Under the pieces are notes generated by a model. That model saw only the letters and a list, made by a program, of their open reading frames with translations. It was not told the DNA's origin and searched no databases. Of a DNA stretch of 24,683 nt, positions 1 through 8,074 are shown one piece after another. Source of the DNA: JBDTMT01 sp033764095 (GTDB lineage Bacteria > Desulfobacterota > Binatia > HRBIN30 > CADEER01); contig JANRJF010000088.1 of the NCBI GenBank assembly GCA_033764095.1, forward strand, positions 1 to 24,683, written 5' to 3'. Positions within the stretch are counted from its first letter, which is position 1; each line of letters opens with the position of its first letter. The translations under genes were made by a program, and so were the position numbers.

Positions 1-141
1 GCCGCGGCGCTGCTGGCGGCGCCGGACCAGGCGCGCGCGGTCGGCGCGCGGGCGCGCGACTGGGCGCGCGCGCATTTCTCGCTCCGCCGGCATGTGGCCG
101 AGATGAGCGCCCTCTACGAAGGGGTAGCGAGGACGCACTGA
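1..141 (+). CDS. C-terminal end of a GT4-family glycosyltransferase (partial)
   Basis: This is an open frame from the first base to a TGA at 139-141, giving the last 46 residues of a protein that starts upstream of the window. The tail has the usual ending of GT4 (GT-B fold) glycosyltransferases: a LLAAPDQARAVGARARDWA segment, then HFSLRRHVAEMSALYEGV. The two complete GT4 genes in this window (6896-8056 and 16973-18061) end in the same style, with a D-P-A-R-A/H helix, a basic-hydrophobic helix and an aromatic LY/VY near the end. The catalytic E-x7-E region lies outside the window, so substrate and activity cannot be judged. Its stop is two bases before the next start, so it is probably the preceding gene of the same operon. 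The family call is inferred from a short tail. Confidence 0.6.
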   Translation, partial: AAALLAAPDQARAVGARARDWARAHFSLRRHVAEMSALYEGVARTH

Positions 142-143
142 CG

Positions 144-1922
144 ATGATCATTCTGGGCATTTCCTGTTTCTATCACGACGCCGCCGCGGCGCTGTTGGTC
201 GACGGCCAGCTGATCGCGGCGTCGGAGGAAGAGCGCTTCTCGCGCAAGAAGCACGACGCCGAGTTCCCGCGCCTCGCCATCCAGTTCTGCCTCAACCAGG
301 CCGGCGTCACCCTGCAGGACGTCGACTACATCGTCTTCTACGAGAAGCCGTTCGTGAAGTTCGAGCGCATCCTCACCACGGCACTGTCGGCGGTGCCGCG
401 CTCCTGGAAGGTGTTCGGCGACGCCATGACCACCTGGCTGCTCGACAAGCTGTGGGTGAAGAACTTCATCCGCGCCGAGCTCGGCGTGCCGACCGACAAG
501 ATCCTGTTCAGCGAGCACCACCTGTCGCACGCGGCCAGCACCTTCCTGTGCTCGCCGTTCGACGAGGCCGCCGTGCTCACCGTCGACGGCGTCGGCGAGT
601 GGGCGTGCGCGACCTTCGGCAAGGGCAAGGGCACCGACGTCTCGCTGCTGCGCGAGATCCGCTTCCCGCATTCGGTCGGGCTGCTCTACAGCGCCTTCAC
701 CGCCTTCCTCGGCTTCGAGGTCAACGAGGGCGAGTACAAGGTCATGGGCATGGCGCCGTACGGCGAGCCCAAGTACGTCGACAAGGTCGAGAAGCTCTAC
801 AAGATCGAGCGCGACGGCAGCCTGTGGCTCGACATGAGCTACTTCAGCTTCCACCACTCCTCGACGCGCACCTACAACCAGAAGTTCGTCGACCTGTTCG
901 GCGAACCGCGCGACCCGGACTGGCTGTTCTTCACCGAGGCGTCCGGCTTCCCGGAGTACTTCGGCGACAAGCCGGCCGACTTCGACCGCATCGCCGAGCG
1001 CAACCAGTACTACGCCGACATCGCCGCCAGCATTCAGCACTGCACCGAGGAGATCGTGCTGGCCATGGCGCGCGCGCTGCACGCCGAGACCGGGCTCAAC
1101 AAGCTCTGCCTGGCCGGCGGCGTGGCGCTGAACAGCGTTGCCAATGGCAGAATCCTCAAGGAAACTGCCTTTACCGACCTCTTCGTTCAGCCGGCCGCCG
1201 GCGACGGGGGCGGCGCGCTCGGCGCCGCGCTCTTCGCGCAGCACTGCGTCCTCGGGCAGCCGCGCACCTTCCAGATGGAGCACGCGTACTGGGGCAAGTC
1301 CTACACCGACGCCGAGATCGGCGACTTCCTGCGCGGTGCCTCGATCAAGCACACCCACTGCAGCAATGAAGACCAGATGCTCGACCGCGTCGTCGACCAC
1401 CTGCGCCAGGGCCACGTCATCGGCTGGTTCCAGAACCGCTTCGAGTGGGGGCCGCGGGCGCTCGGCGCGCGCAGCATCATCGCCGACCCCGGCCGGCACG
1501 ACATGAAGGATATCGTCAACACCAAGATCAAGTTCCGCGAGCCGTTCCGGCCGTTCGCGCCGTCGGTGATCGTCGACGCGGCGGAGCGCTTCTTCGAGCT
1601 GCCGGAGCCGGCGCGCCACTACCCGGCGCGTTTCATGTTGTACGTCGTCGACGTGAAACCGGGGCAGGGCGACAAGCTGCCGGCGATCACCCACGTCGAC
1701 AACACCGCCCGGCTGCAGACCGTGCACAAGCAGCAGAGCCCCCTCTACTACAGCCTGATCGAGCGCTTCGGGCAGGCGAGCGGCATTCCGGTCATCCTCA
1801 ACACGTCCTTCAATCTGAAGGGCGAGCCGATCGTCACCACCCCGGCGCAGGCGCACTCGACCTTCGCGCGCAGCGGCATGGACGCGTTGGTGCTCGGCAA
1901 CAGCATCGTGACGAAGGGGTGA
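144..1922 (+). CDS. O-carbamoyltransferase, NodU/CmcH/TobZ family
   Basis: This 592-residue protein is predicted to transfer a carbamoyl group from carbamoyl phosphate, via carbamoyl-AMP, to a hydroxyl of a sugar or other small molecule in the cytoplasm. The N-terminus (MIILGISCFYHDAAAALL) starts the Kae1-like ATP/metal-binding domain. SEHHLSHAAS at about residues 123-132 supplies the His-x3-His metal ligands (H125, H129), and D148 in VDGVGEW fits the third ligand. The C-terminal carbamoyltransferase domain starts near residue 410 and contains GWFQNRFEWGPRALGARSI, FREPFRPFAPS and LNTSFNLKGEPIV. Length matches the family (about 550-600). The start at 144 is supported by GAGGA at 129-133 and follows the upstream stop by two bases. 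Codons at about 1136-1185 are noticeably less GC-rich than the rest of the gene. The acceptor is unknown; the glycosyltransferase context suggests a glycan. Confidence 0.93.
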   Translation: MIILGISCFYHDAAAALLVDGQLIAASEEERFSRKKHDAEFPRLAIQFCLNQAGVTLQDVDYIVFYEKPFVKFERILTTALSAVPRSWKVFGDAMTTWLLDKLWVKNFIRAELGVPTDKILFSEHHLSHAASTFLCSPFDEAAVLTVDGVGEWACATFGKGKGTDVSLLREIRFPHSVGLLYSAFTAFLGFEVNEGEYKVMGMAPYGEPKYVDKVEKLYKIERDGSLWLDMSYFSFHHSSTRTYNQKFVDLFGEPRDPDWLFFTEASGFPEYFGDKPADFDRIAERNQYYADIAASIQHCTEEIVLAMARALHAETGLNKLCLAGGVALNSVANGRILKETAFTDLFVQPAAGDGGGALGAALFAQHCVLGQPRTFQMEHAYWGKSYTDAEIGDFLRGASIKHTHCSNEDQMLDRVVDHLRQGHVIGWFQNRFEWGPRALGARSIIADPGRHDMKDIVNTKIKFREPFRPFAPSVIVDAAERFFELPEPARHYPARFMLYVVDVKPGQGDKLPAITHVDNTARLQTVHKQQSPLYYSLIERFGQASGIPVILNTSFNLKGEPIVTTPAQAHSTFARSGMDALVLGNSIVTKG

Positions 1923-1923
1923 G

Positions 1924-3117
1924 ATGGCGCTGTCGCGCGGCGGCCGGCTGCTCGGCGGCCTCGTCATGGCCGGCTTCGGCGTCGGCCTGGCGCTGTTCGC
2001 GCTGGAGGCCGGCGTACGCCTGCTGCACCTGGTGCCGGACCGCTTCTGGCGCCCCGACGCCCAACTCGGCACGGCGTTGATCCCCAACGCGCACGGCTGG
2101 TGGACGCAGGAAGAGCACGAGTTCGTCGTGCCCGTGCAGATCAACGCCGAGGGGCGGCGCGACCTCGACCGCGGCGTCACCAAGCCGACCGACGCCTATC
2201 GCATCATGTTGCTCGGCGACTCGTTCGTCGAAGCGCTGCAGGTGCCGATCGCCGACACCTTCGCGCGCGGTCTCGAGCGGCGCCTGAGTGATACCAGCGG
2301 GCGGCCGGTCGAAGTGGTCAGCATGGGGGTGAGCGGATACGGCACCGCCAGCCAGTATCTCTGGTACCGCGACGTCGGCCGCCGCTATCACCCCGACCTG
2401 GTGCTGCTCTCGTTCTACCCGGGCAACGACGTGCGCAACAACAGCCCGACGCTGGAGCCGACGCTGCGCCCGATCTACAGCGCCGACGGGCGGCTGGAGC
2501 GCGTCGCCGGCACCGCCAGCGACGACACGCAGCGCCGCGGGCTCAATCGGTCCGCCGCCTATACGTACATCCGCAAGCTCATCCTCACCCGTCAACCGGC
2601 GCTGGCCGCGCGGCTCGCGGATCTGGGCCTCCTGAACGAAAAGGCGTTGCGCCCGGTGCCGCTGCGCGACGGCGTGCCGGTCGACTACTGGGTGTATGCG
2701 CAGTCGCCGCCCCCCGACTGGCAGGACGCCTGGACGCACACCGAGCAACTGCTCACCGCGTTCCGCGATCAGGTGCGCGCCGACGGCGCGCGCTTCGTCG
2801 TCATGATCGTGACGGCGCGCGAGCAGATCTATCCCGACGACTGGCAGCAGGTGCTGCAGACCTATCCCGCCATGCAAAGCCACGCCTGGGACGTGAACGG
2901 TCCGGAGCGGCACGTGCTCGACTGGTGCGCGCGCAATGGCGCCGAGTGCGTCGCACTGTCGCCGGCCTTCGTCGCGGCACGCGACGGCGCGCCGCGCCTG
3001 CATTGGCATTTCGATGGACACTGGACCGCCGCCGGCCACGCGCTGGCGGCGCAAACGATGGCCGAATTCCTGCGTCCGGCGGTCAGCGCGCCGGCGCAAT
3101 ACGCGGAGGGGAAATGA
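1924..3117 (+). CDS. Membrane-anchored SGNH/GDSL-family hydrolase
   Basis: This 397-residue protein has a single N-terminal hydrophobic segment at about residues 10-28, which probably anchors it with the enzyme domain outside the membrane. The SGNH blocks are all visible: block I MLLGDSFVEALQ with nucleophile S100, block II GVSGYGTASQ with G138, block III FYPGNDV with N168, and block V HFDGHWTAAGH with D364 and H366. Such proteins are esterases or O-acyl transferases/deacetylases acting on carbohydrates. The gene starts one base after the carbamoyltransferase stop, with AAGGGGTGAG just before the ATG, and its own stop overlaps the start of the DUF5989-type gene, so the three genes look translationally linked. 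It could remove or place acyl groups, or could be a partner of the carbamoyltransferase. The catalytic residues support an active enzyme; the substrate is not known. Confidence 0.85.
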   Translation: MALSRGGRLLGGLVMAGFGVGLALFALEAGVRLLHLVPDRFWRPDAQLGTALIPNAHGWWTQEEHEFVVPVQINAEGRRDLDRGVTKPTDAYRIMLLGDSFVEALQVPIADTFARGLERRLSDTSGRPVEVVSMGVSGYGTASQYLWYRDVGRRYHPDLVLLSFYPGNDVRNNSPTLEPTLRPIYSADGRLERVAGTASDDTQRRGLNRSAAYTYIRKLILTRQPALAARLADLGLLNEKALRPVPLRDGVPVDYWVYAQSPPPDWQDAWTHTEQLLTAFRDQVRADGARFVVMIVTAREQIYPDDWQQVLQTYPAMQSHAWDVNGPERHVLDWCARNGAECVALSPAFVAARDGAPRLHWHFDGHWTAAGHALAAQTMAEFLRPAVSAPAQYAEGK

Positions 3118-3293
3118 AATTTGGCGAAGGATTCACCAATCGCCTCGGCATCGCCGGGGAGTTGATGTCGTTCCTCTGGCAGCAGCGCCTGTGGTGGCTG
3201 ATTCCGATGGTGCTCGTGCTGCTCGCGTTCGGCGGCCTGCTGGTCACCGCACAGAGCTCGGCGCTGGGCCCGTTCATCTACACCCTGTTCTGA
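3114..3293 (+). CDS. Small DUF5989-type membrane protein (59 aa)
   Basis: The ATG at 3114 overlaps the previous stop (ATGA) and is preceded by GGAGGGG at 3105-3111, so the start is well supported. The protein begins MKFGEGFTNRLGIAGELMSF, continues with an amphipathic LWQQRLWWLIP stretch, has one transmembrane helix at about residues 29-47 (MVLVLLAFGGLLVTAQSS), and ends in ALGPFIYTLF. This layout matches the DUF5989 family: tiny membrane proteins found beside carbamoyltransferases and SxtJ-like membrane proteins in polysaccharide and natural-product loci. The biochemical role is unknown; a scaffold or partner for the carbamoyltransferase or the SGNH enzyme is a guess from position. The family assignment is from memory of its sequence pattern. 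Confidence 0.8.
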   Translation: MKFGEGFTNRLGIAGELMSFLWQQRLWWLIPMVLVLLAFGGLLVTAQSSALGPFIYTLF

Positions 3294-3330
3294 TGCCGGG
3301 GGGCATCGGGAGGACGACGTTGCGGGGGAG

Positions 3331-6300
3331 ATGAGATGCCGGATGGGTGATCGTACACTGCTGCTGCAGGGCGCGCGTTGGGTCGTCGCGTTCGGACTCT
3401 GGCTCGTCGCGACCGCGGCCGCGGCCGACGAGTGTACGCTGTTCGTGCGCGCCGGCCATGTGTCGGAAGGCGGACCGGCGGACGGCAGTTCGCCGGCGCG
3501 CGCCTTCGCGCGCATCGGCGACGCGGCAGCGGCGATCATCAATCCCGGCGAGGTCGTGTGTGTCGGCCCAGGCACCTATGCGGAACAGAACCTCGCGCCG
3601 AAGATCGACGGGACCGCGCTCATGCCGATCGTGTTCCGCGGCGACGCCAGCGGCGCCAGCACCGGCGATGCACCGGGCGACGTCGCGCTCACGCCGCCGA
3701 CACCGGGTGCGGCCGGCACCGCGGCGTTCCGTCTGATGGGACGCCGCTACGTGCAGATCGAGGGGTTCCGCATCAGCGACTTCACCGACGCGGGCATCCA
3801 GGCGCGTTCGGTCGCGACCGGCACCGGCAACAGCAGTGAGATCACCCTGCGCAACAATGTCATCGAACGCTGCGGCAACGGCGTCGACATCAGCGGCGAG
3901 GGGCGCTTCGTGTTGGAGGGCAACACGCTGATCGACAACGATGGCGTCGGCATCGGCATCCGCGACTGCCCGGCGTCGGTCGATCCGCTCGCCGATCCGC
4001 GCTGCCGCGGTGGGGTCAGCAAGCAGGTGCAGCCGCAGATCAGCAACAACCGTACGATCTACAACCTGCAGCACGGCGTGTTCATCAGCGGCGCCAGCAA
4101 GGCGACGATCCAGAACACGGTCGCGTTCGGCAACTTCACCGGCATCAACGTGCAGGGCTCCAGCAACGTCGTGATCGCCAACAACCTCCTCTACGGCAAC
4201 GCCAGCGACGCGATCGCCGCCGGCACCGGCGGCCAGGCGGCGAACAAGCTGGTCGTGCTGCACAACACCGCCTACAGCAACGGCGGTTGGGGTGTGCGCA
4301 TCGGCGACAACAGCGTCGCCTCCGAGAACGCGCAGGTGTTCGGCAACATCTTCGCCGACAACAGCAGCGGCGGCATCGCCGTGGCGCGCCCTTCGACCTG
4401 CGGCTACACGGCCGGGTTCAACCTGCTCGACGGACCGACGCCGTACGGCCCGTCGACGCCGGCCAACCAGCTCTACGACCTGGTACGCGCGAATCCGCTC
4501 TTCGTCGATGCGGACGGCGCCGACGGGGTGCTCGGCTGGCGCATCTTCGACGGGCAGCTGGTCGACTATTCGGCCGACGACGACTTCCACCTGCAGCGCA
4601 TGCCGGGCAGCAACAAGACCAGTCCCGCCGTGGACGCCGGCTACACCACCGTCGCGGCGCTCGGCCTGCAGGGCAGCACCAGCCTGGACGAGCTGGCCGA
4701 CAGCGGCGCGGCCGACCTCGGCTATCACTACGAGGCGACGCCGGCGCAGGCGATCGCCGCGACGTTGCCGAGCGCGTCGATGCCGCTGTACGTGCGGGTC
4801 GGCGGCGCCGATCGGAACACGGGCAAGTCGCCGAGCGAAGCGATGGCGACGGTGAGCAAGGCGGCGCTGCTGGCGCGCGCCGGCGTCACGGTGATCGTCG
4901 GACCGGGCCAGTACGCCGACGCCAACATCGGTCCGCCGCAGTACGGCGGCAAGAGCGCGTTCATCGCCGACCCCAGTGGGCAGGCCACCGGCGACCTACC
5001 GGGGCCGGTGCTGATCGACCCCAGTCTGCTGCCCACCCGCGACGACAAGAGCACCGCGTTCAGCCCGCAGCAGGCGTGTGACGTGGTCATCGACGGGTTC
5101 CATGTGCGCAACGCCGCCGACGCCGGCATCCAGGTGCGCGCCGGCTCGCACCGTGCCCAGGTGCGCAACAATCAGGTGTTCACCAACTCGCGCGGCATCG
5201 ACGTGCTCGATTCCAACGACGTGCGGGTGACCAACAACCTGGTCTACGACAACGACACCGGCGGCATTCAGCTCGGCGGCAGCAGCGGCGGCGCCAACCG
5301 CGCCCTGCTGCAGAACAACACCTGCTACGCCAACGTGCTCGGCAACGGCGTCACCCTCGGCGTCGGCGCCGCCCCGACGAACAACGCCAGGCTCGAGTAC
5401 AATCTGCTGATCGCCAATGGCTTGAACGGGGTCAACGCGCGTTCCGCCTACAGCGGTCAGAGCAACCTGTTCTTCGGCAACGGCACCGGCACGTGGGGCG
5501 GCGCCGCCAAGCGCCTCGACGGCGATCTGGTCGACGTGAACCCGCAGTTCGTCAATCCAGCCGGGCCGGACGCGCGCCTCGGCGGCGCGCACTTCCAGGA
5601 CGACCAGTTCTTCCTCAGCCAGCACATGGCGGGGCAGGCGACGCAGAGCCCGGCGGTGGACGCGGGCATGGTCACCGCCGAGCGGGCCGGGATGGGAAGC
5701 GGCACGACCAGCACCAACGGCACGCCGGACGCCGGCCAGGTCGACCTCGGCTTCCACTACGTCGCCACGCCGCCCGACACGCTGTACGTCGACGTCAACG
5801 GCGACAACGGCAACGACGGCCGTCTGGCGAGCATGCCGCTGCGGACCATCGGCGAGGCGCTGCGCCGCGCCGTCGAGGGGACGCGCGTGCAGCTCGGCGC
5901 TGGCACCTTCAGCGAGGGCGGCCTGGCGCCGAGCCGCGGCGTCACCATCGCCGGCGTCGACGCGCAGCGCACGATCATCGATGCCGGCGGCACCAAGAGC
6001 ACCGTCTTCGACGTGCAGGCGGCGAACGTGACGCTGTTGCGCCTGGGGCTCACCGGCGCCACCGACGTCGGCGTGCGCAGCCGCGGCGACGGGTTCCGCT
6101 TGATCGACACGCGCGTCTACGCCAACGGCGGGCGCGGGGTGGTGATGCCGACCGGCACCGGCGGGTTGCTCTTCAACAACGCCATCTTCGCCAACGTCAG
6201 CACCGGCATCGTGATCGGCGGCACCAACAGCGCGACGGATCTGGTCACCGTCGCGCACAACACCCTCTACGGAAACGGCGGACTCGGCGTGACCGTCGGG

Positions 6301-6891
6301 CTGAATGCGAACGTGCCCTCGACCCGCGCCGCGCTGGTCAACAACGTCATCGCCGGCAACACCAGCGCCGGCATCGGCGTCGGCGCGGCCTCGATCCTGA
6401 CGGTGCAGGCGGGCTACAACTGCAACGACGACGGCTATCGCGAGATCGAAAAGGCGGCGACCGACATCATCGGCGACCCGCGCCTGGTCGATCCGGAGCA
6501 CGGCGACTTCCATCTGCAGCAGGCCGCCGCGGGCCAGCCCGACACCAGCCGCTGCGTCGACGCCGGCTGGCGCAGCGCGGCGCAGATGGCGATTGCCGAG
6601 GGCTCGACGCGCACCGACGGCGGCGGCGATCTCGCTGTCGCCGACATGGGCTACCACTACGCGCTGCCGATCGTCGATGCCGACGCGGTGTCGTCGCTGG
6701 TGCGATTCCTCGGCCCGGCGGGCGACTGCAACGCCGACGGGGCGACGCTGATCAACGAGCTGGTGCTGGCGGTCAACGTGGCGCTCGGCGCCCAGTCGCT
6801 CAATCTCTGCCCGGTGCTCGACGCCAACGGCGATGGCGCGGTGACGATCAGCGAGATCATCGCCGCGGTGACCGACAGCCTGGGATCCTGA
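3331..6891 (+). CDS. Secreted three-module right-handed beta-helix protein with EF-hand/dockerin-like tail
   Basis: This protein of up to 1186 residues has a signal peptide (hydrophobic core WVVAFGLWLVATAAAA, likely cut before DE at about residue 33-34). It then has three tandem modules at about residues 35-475, 484-812 and 816-1110. Each opens with a TLFVRAG / LYVRVGG / LYVDVNG strand and a G-T-Y/Q-Y/T-F 'gpGtY' turn (DUF1565-like). Each continues with N-rich parallel beta-helix coils (NNxxxxNxxGI) and closes with an AVDAG or CVDAG strand and DLGYHY, DLGFHY or DMGYHY. The tail from about residue 1130 has two Ca-loop-like segments (GDCNADGATLINELV and LDANGDGAVTISEII) as in dockerin-type repeats. 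It may bind, epimerise or cleave polysaccharide at the surface; no catalytic site is identified. The start could instead be ATG 3343, which leaves the signal peptide intact and places GGGGGAG 12 bases upstream. Confidence 0.87.
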   Translation: MRCRMGDRTLLLQGARWVVAFGLWLVATAAAADECTLFVRAGHVSEGGPADGSSPARAFARIGDAAAAIINPGEVVCVGPGTYAEQNLAPKIDGTALMPIVFRGDASGASTGDAPGDVALTPPTPGAAGTAAFRLMGRRYVQIEGFRISDFTDAGIQARSVATGTGNSSEITLRNNVIERCGNGVDISGEGRFVLEGNTLIDNDGVGIGIRDCPASVDPLADPRCRGGVSKQVQPQISNNRTIYNLQHGVFISGASKATIQNTVAFGNFTGINVQGSSNVVIANNLLYGNASDAIAAGTGGQAANKLVVLHNTAYSNGGWGVRIGDNSVASENAQVFGNIFADNSSGGIAVARPSTCGYTAGFNLLDGPTPYGPSTPANQLYDLVRANPLFVDADGADGVLGWRIFDGQLVDYSADDDFHLQRMPGSNKTSPAVDAGYTTVAALGLQGSTSLDELADSGAADLGYHYEATPAQAIAATLPSASMPLYVRVGGADRNTGKSPSEAMATVSKAALLARAGVTVIVGPGQYADANIGPPQYGGKSAFIADPSGQATGDLPGPVLIDPSLLPTRDDKSTAFSPQQACDVVIDGFHVRNAADAGIQVRAGSHRAQVRNNQVFTNSRGIDVLDSNDVRVTNNLVYDNDTGGIQLGGSSGGANRALLQNNTCYANVLGNGVTLGVGAAPTNNARLEYNLLIANGLNGVNARSAYSGQSNLFFGNGTGTWGGAAKRLDGDLVDVNPQFVNPAGPDARLGGAHFQDDQFFLSQHMAGQATQSPAVDAGMVTAERAGMGSGTTSTNGTPDAGQVDLGFHYVATPPDTLYVDVNGDNGNDGRLASMPLRTIGEALRRAVEGTRVQLGAGTFSEGGLAPSRGVTIAGVDAQRTIIDAGGTKSTVFDVQAANVTLLRLGLTGATDVGVRSRGDGFRLIDTRVYANGGRGVVMPTGTGGLLFNNAIFANVSTGIVIGGTNSATDLVTVAHNTLYGNGGLGVTVGLNANVPSTRAALVNNVIAGNTSAGIGVGAASILTVQAGYNCNDDGYREIEKAATDIIGDPRLVDPEHGDFHLQQAAAGQPDTSRCVDAGWRSAAQMAIAEGSTRTDGGGDLAVADMGYHYALPIVDADAVSSLVRFLGPAGDCNADGATLINELVLAVNVALGAQSLNLCPVLDANGDGAVTISEIIAAVTDSLGS

Positions 6892-6895
6892 TCGT

Positions 6896-8056
6896 ATGGT
6901 GCGCCGCCGCATCCTCTACACCGTCAACCGCATGGACGTCGGCGGCAGCCAGACGCATCTGCTGCAGGTGCTGCGGCTGCTCGACCGCGAGCGCTTCGAG
7001 CCGCTGCTCTGCTGCCTGACCGGCAAGGGGGCGCTGCTCGACACCGCGCGCGCCACCGGTGTGACCGTGGCGAGCGTCGGGCTCGGCGGGCTCAAGTCGC
7101 CCGGCGCGCTGGCGTCGCTGGCGCGCCTGAGCCGCTTCATGCGGCGCGAGCGTATCGACGTGGTGCACAACTACCTGCTGCGCGCCAACGTCGTCGGCAC
7201 GCTGGCGGCGCGCGCGGCGCGCGTCCCGCTGGTGCTGAGCAGCAAGCGCGGCTGCCACGAGCGGCGCGGCTTCGAGCTCGCCGGCGCCAGGCTCTCCAAC
7301 TGGCTGTCCGACTGCGTCACCACCAACGCCAACGCGGTGCGCACGTTCGTGCACGCCAACGAAGGCTGTCCGCTGGAGAAGATGGTGGTGATTCCGAGCG
7401 GCATCGACACCGACCGCTTCGCGCCGCTCGGCGCGGGGGACTACAAGACGCGGCTCGGGCTGCCGGCCGACGCGCCGGTGGTCGGCATCGTCACCCGCAT
7501 GCGGGTGCGCAAGGGCGTCGAGGAGTTCCTCACCGCGATGGCCGAGGTGCGGCGCCGCCATCCGGCGGCGCGCGCGGTGGTGGTCGGCGAAGGGACGCTC
7601 GATCCGTCGCTGGCGGCGCTGGTCGGCCAGCTCGACCTCACCGACCACGTCCACCTGCTCGGCCGCCGCGCCGACATGCCCGAGGTGCTGTCGGCCTTCG
7701 ACCTGTTCGTGCTGTCGTCGCACGACGAGGGCATGTCGAACGCCATCCTCGAGGCGATGGCGATGCAGCAGCCGGTGGTCGCCACCGACGTCGGCGGCAC
7801 CGGCGAGGTGGTGCAGGAGGGGCGCACCGGCTACCTGGTGCCGTCGAAGGACCCGACCGCGCTGGCGGTCGCCATCGGTCGCGTGCTCGACGATCCGGCG
7901 CGCGCGCGCGCCATGGGCGAGGCGGGCCGCCGGGTGGTGGTCGAGGGCTTCTCCGCCCGTGCCATGGTGCGGCAGATGGAAGGGCTCTACACGCGGCTGC
8001 TCGGCGGTACGGAGCAGGGGGCACCGGCCGGCGCGACACTGCCGGCGGCGCCGTAG
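6896..8056 (+). CDS. GT4-family glycosyltransferase
   Basis: This 386-residue GT-B enzyme probably adds a sugar from a nucleotide-sugar donor to a lipid-linked glycan at the cytoplasmic face. The N-terminal acceptor domain has the MDVGGSQTHLLQ glycine loop (residues 13-24) and the DVVHNYLLRANVVG segment. The C-terminal donor domain has VVGIVTRMRVRKG with R201 and K206 (donor phosphate contacts in this family) and the E-x7-E motif DEGMSNAILEAM with E278 and E286, followed by PVVATDVGG. Length is typical. It starts four bases after the beta-helix stop with only a weak upstream GGGA, so coupling to the previous gene is likely. Retaining chemistry is expected from the family; donor and acceptor cannot be read from the sequence. 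It resembles the GT4 at 16973-18061 in layout but is not a recent copy. Confidence 0.9.
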   Translation: MVRRRILYTVNRMDVGGSQTHLLQVLRLLDRERFEPLLCCLTGKGALLDTARATGVTVASVGLGGLKSPGALASLARLSRFMRRERIDVVHNYLLRANVVGTLAARAARVPLVLSSKRGCHERRGFELAGARLSNWLSDCVTTNANAVRTFVHANEGCPLEKMVVIPSGIDTDRFAPLGAGDYKTRLGLPADAPVVGIVTRMRVRKGVEEFLTAMAEVRRRHPAARAVVVGEGTLDPSLAALVGQLDLTDHVHLLGRRADMPEVLSAFDLFVLSSHDEGMSNAILEAMAMQQPVVATDVGGTGEVVQEGRTGYLVPSKDPTALAVAIGRVLDDPARARAMGEAGRRVVVEGFSARAMVRQMEGLYTRLLGGTEQGAPAGATLPAAP

Positions 8057-8074
8057 CGCAGCAAGGGGGGCACG

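Noticed and set aside
114..2183. Minus-strand open frame opposite the carbamoyltransferase
   Set aside because: Same compositional shadow; the + strand protein has intact metal ligands and domains.
3294..3342. Terminator or promoter between the DUF5989-type gene and the beta-helix gene
   Set aside because: The gap is only 37 bases, with no convincing stem-loop, T-run or -35/-10 pair.
4996..6912. Minus-strand open frame opposite the beta-helix gene
   Set aside because: Repetitive D/V/A/R-rich translation produced by repeated beta-helix codons; no start signal or domain.
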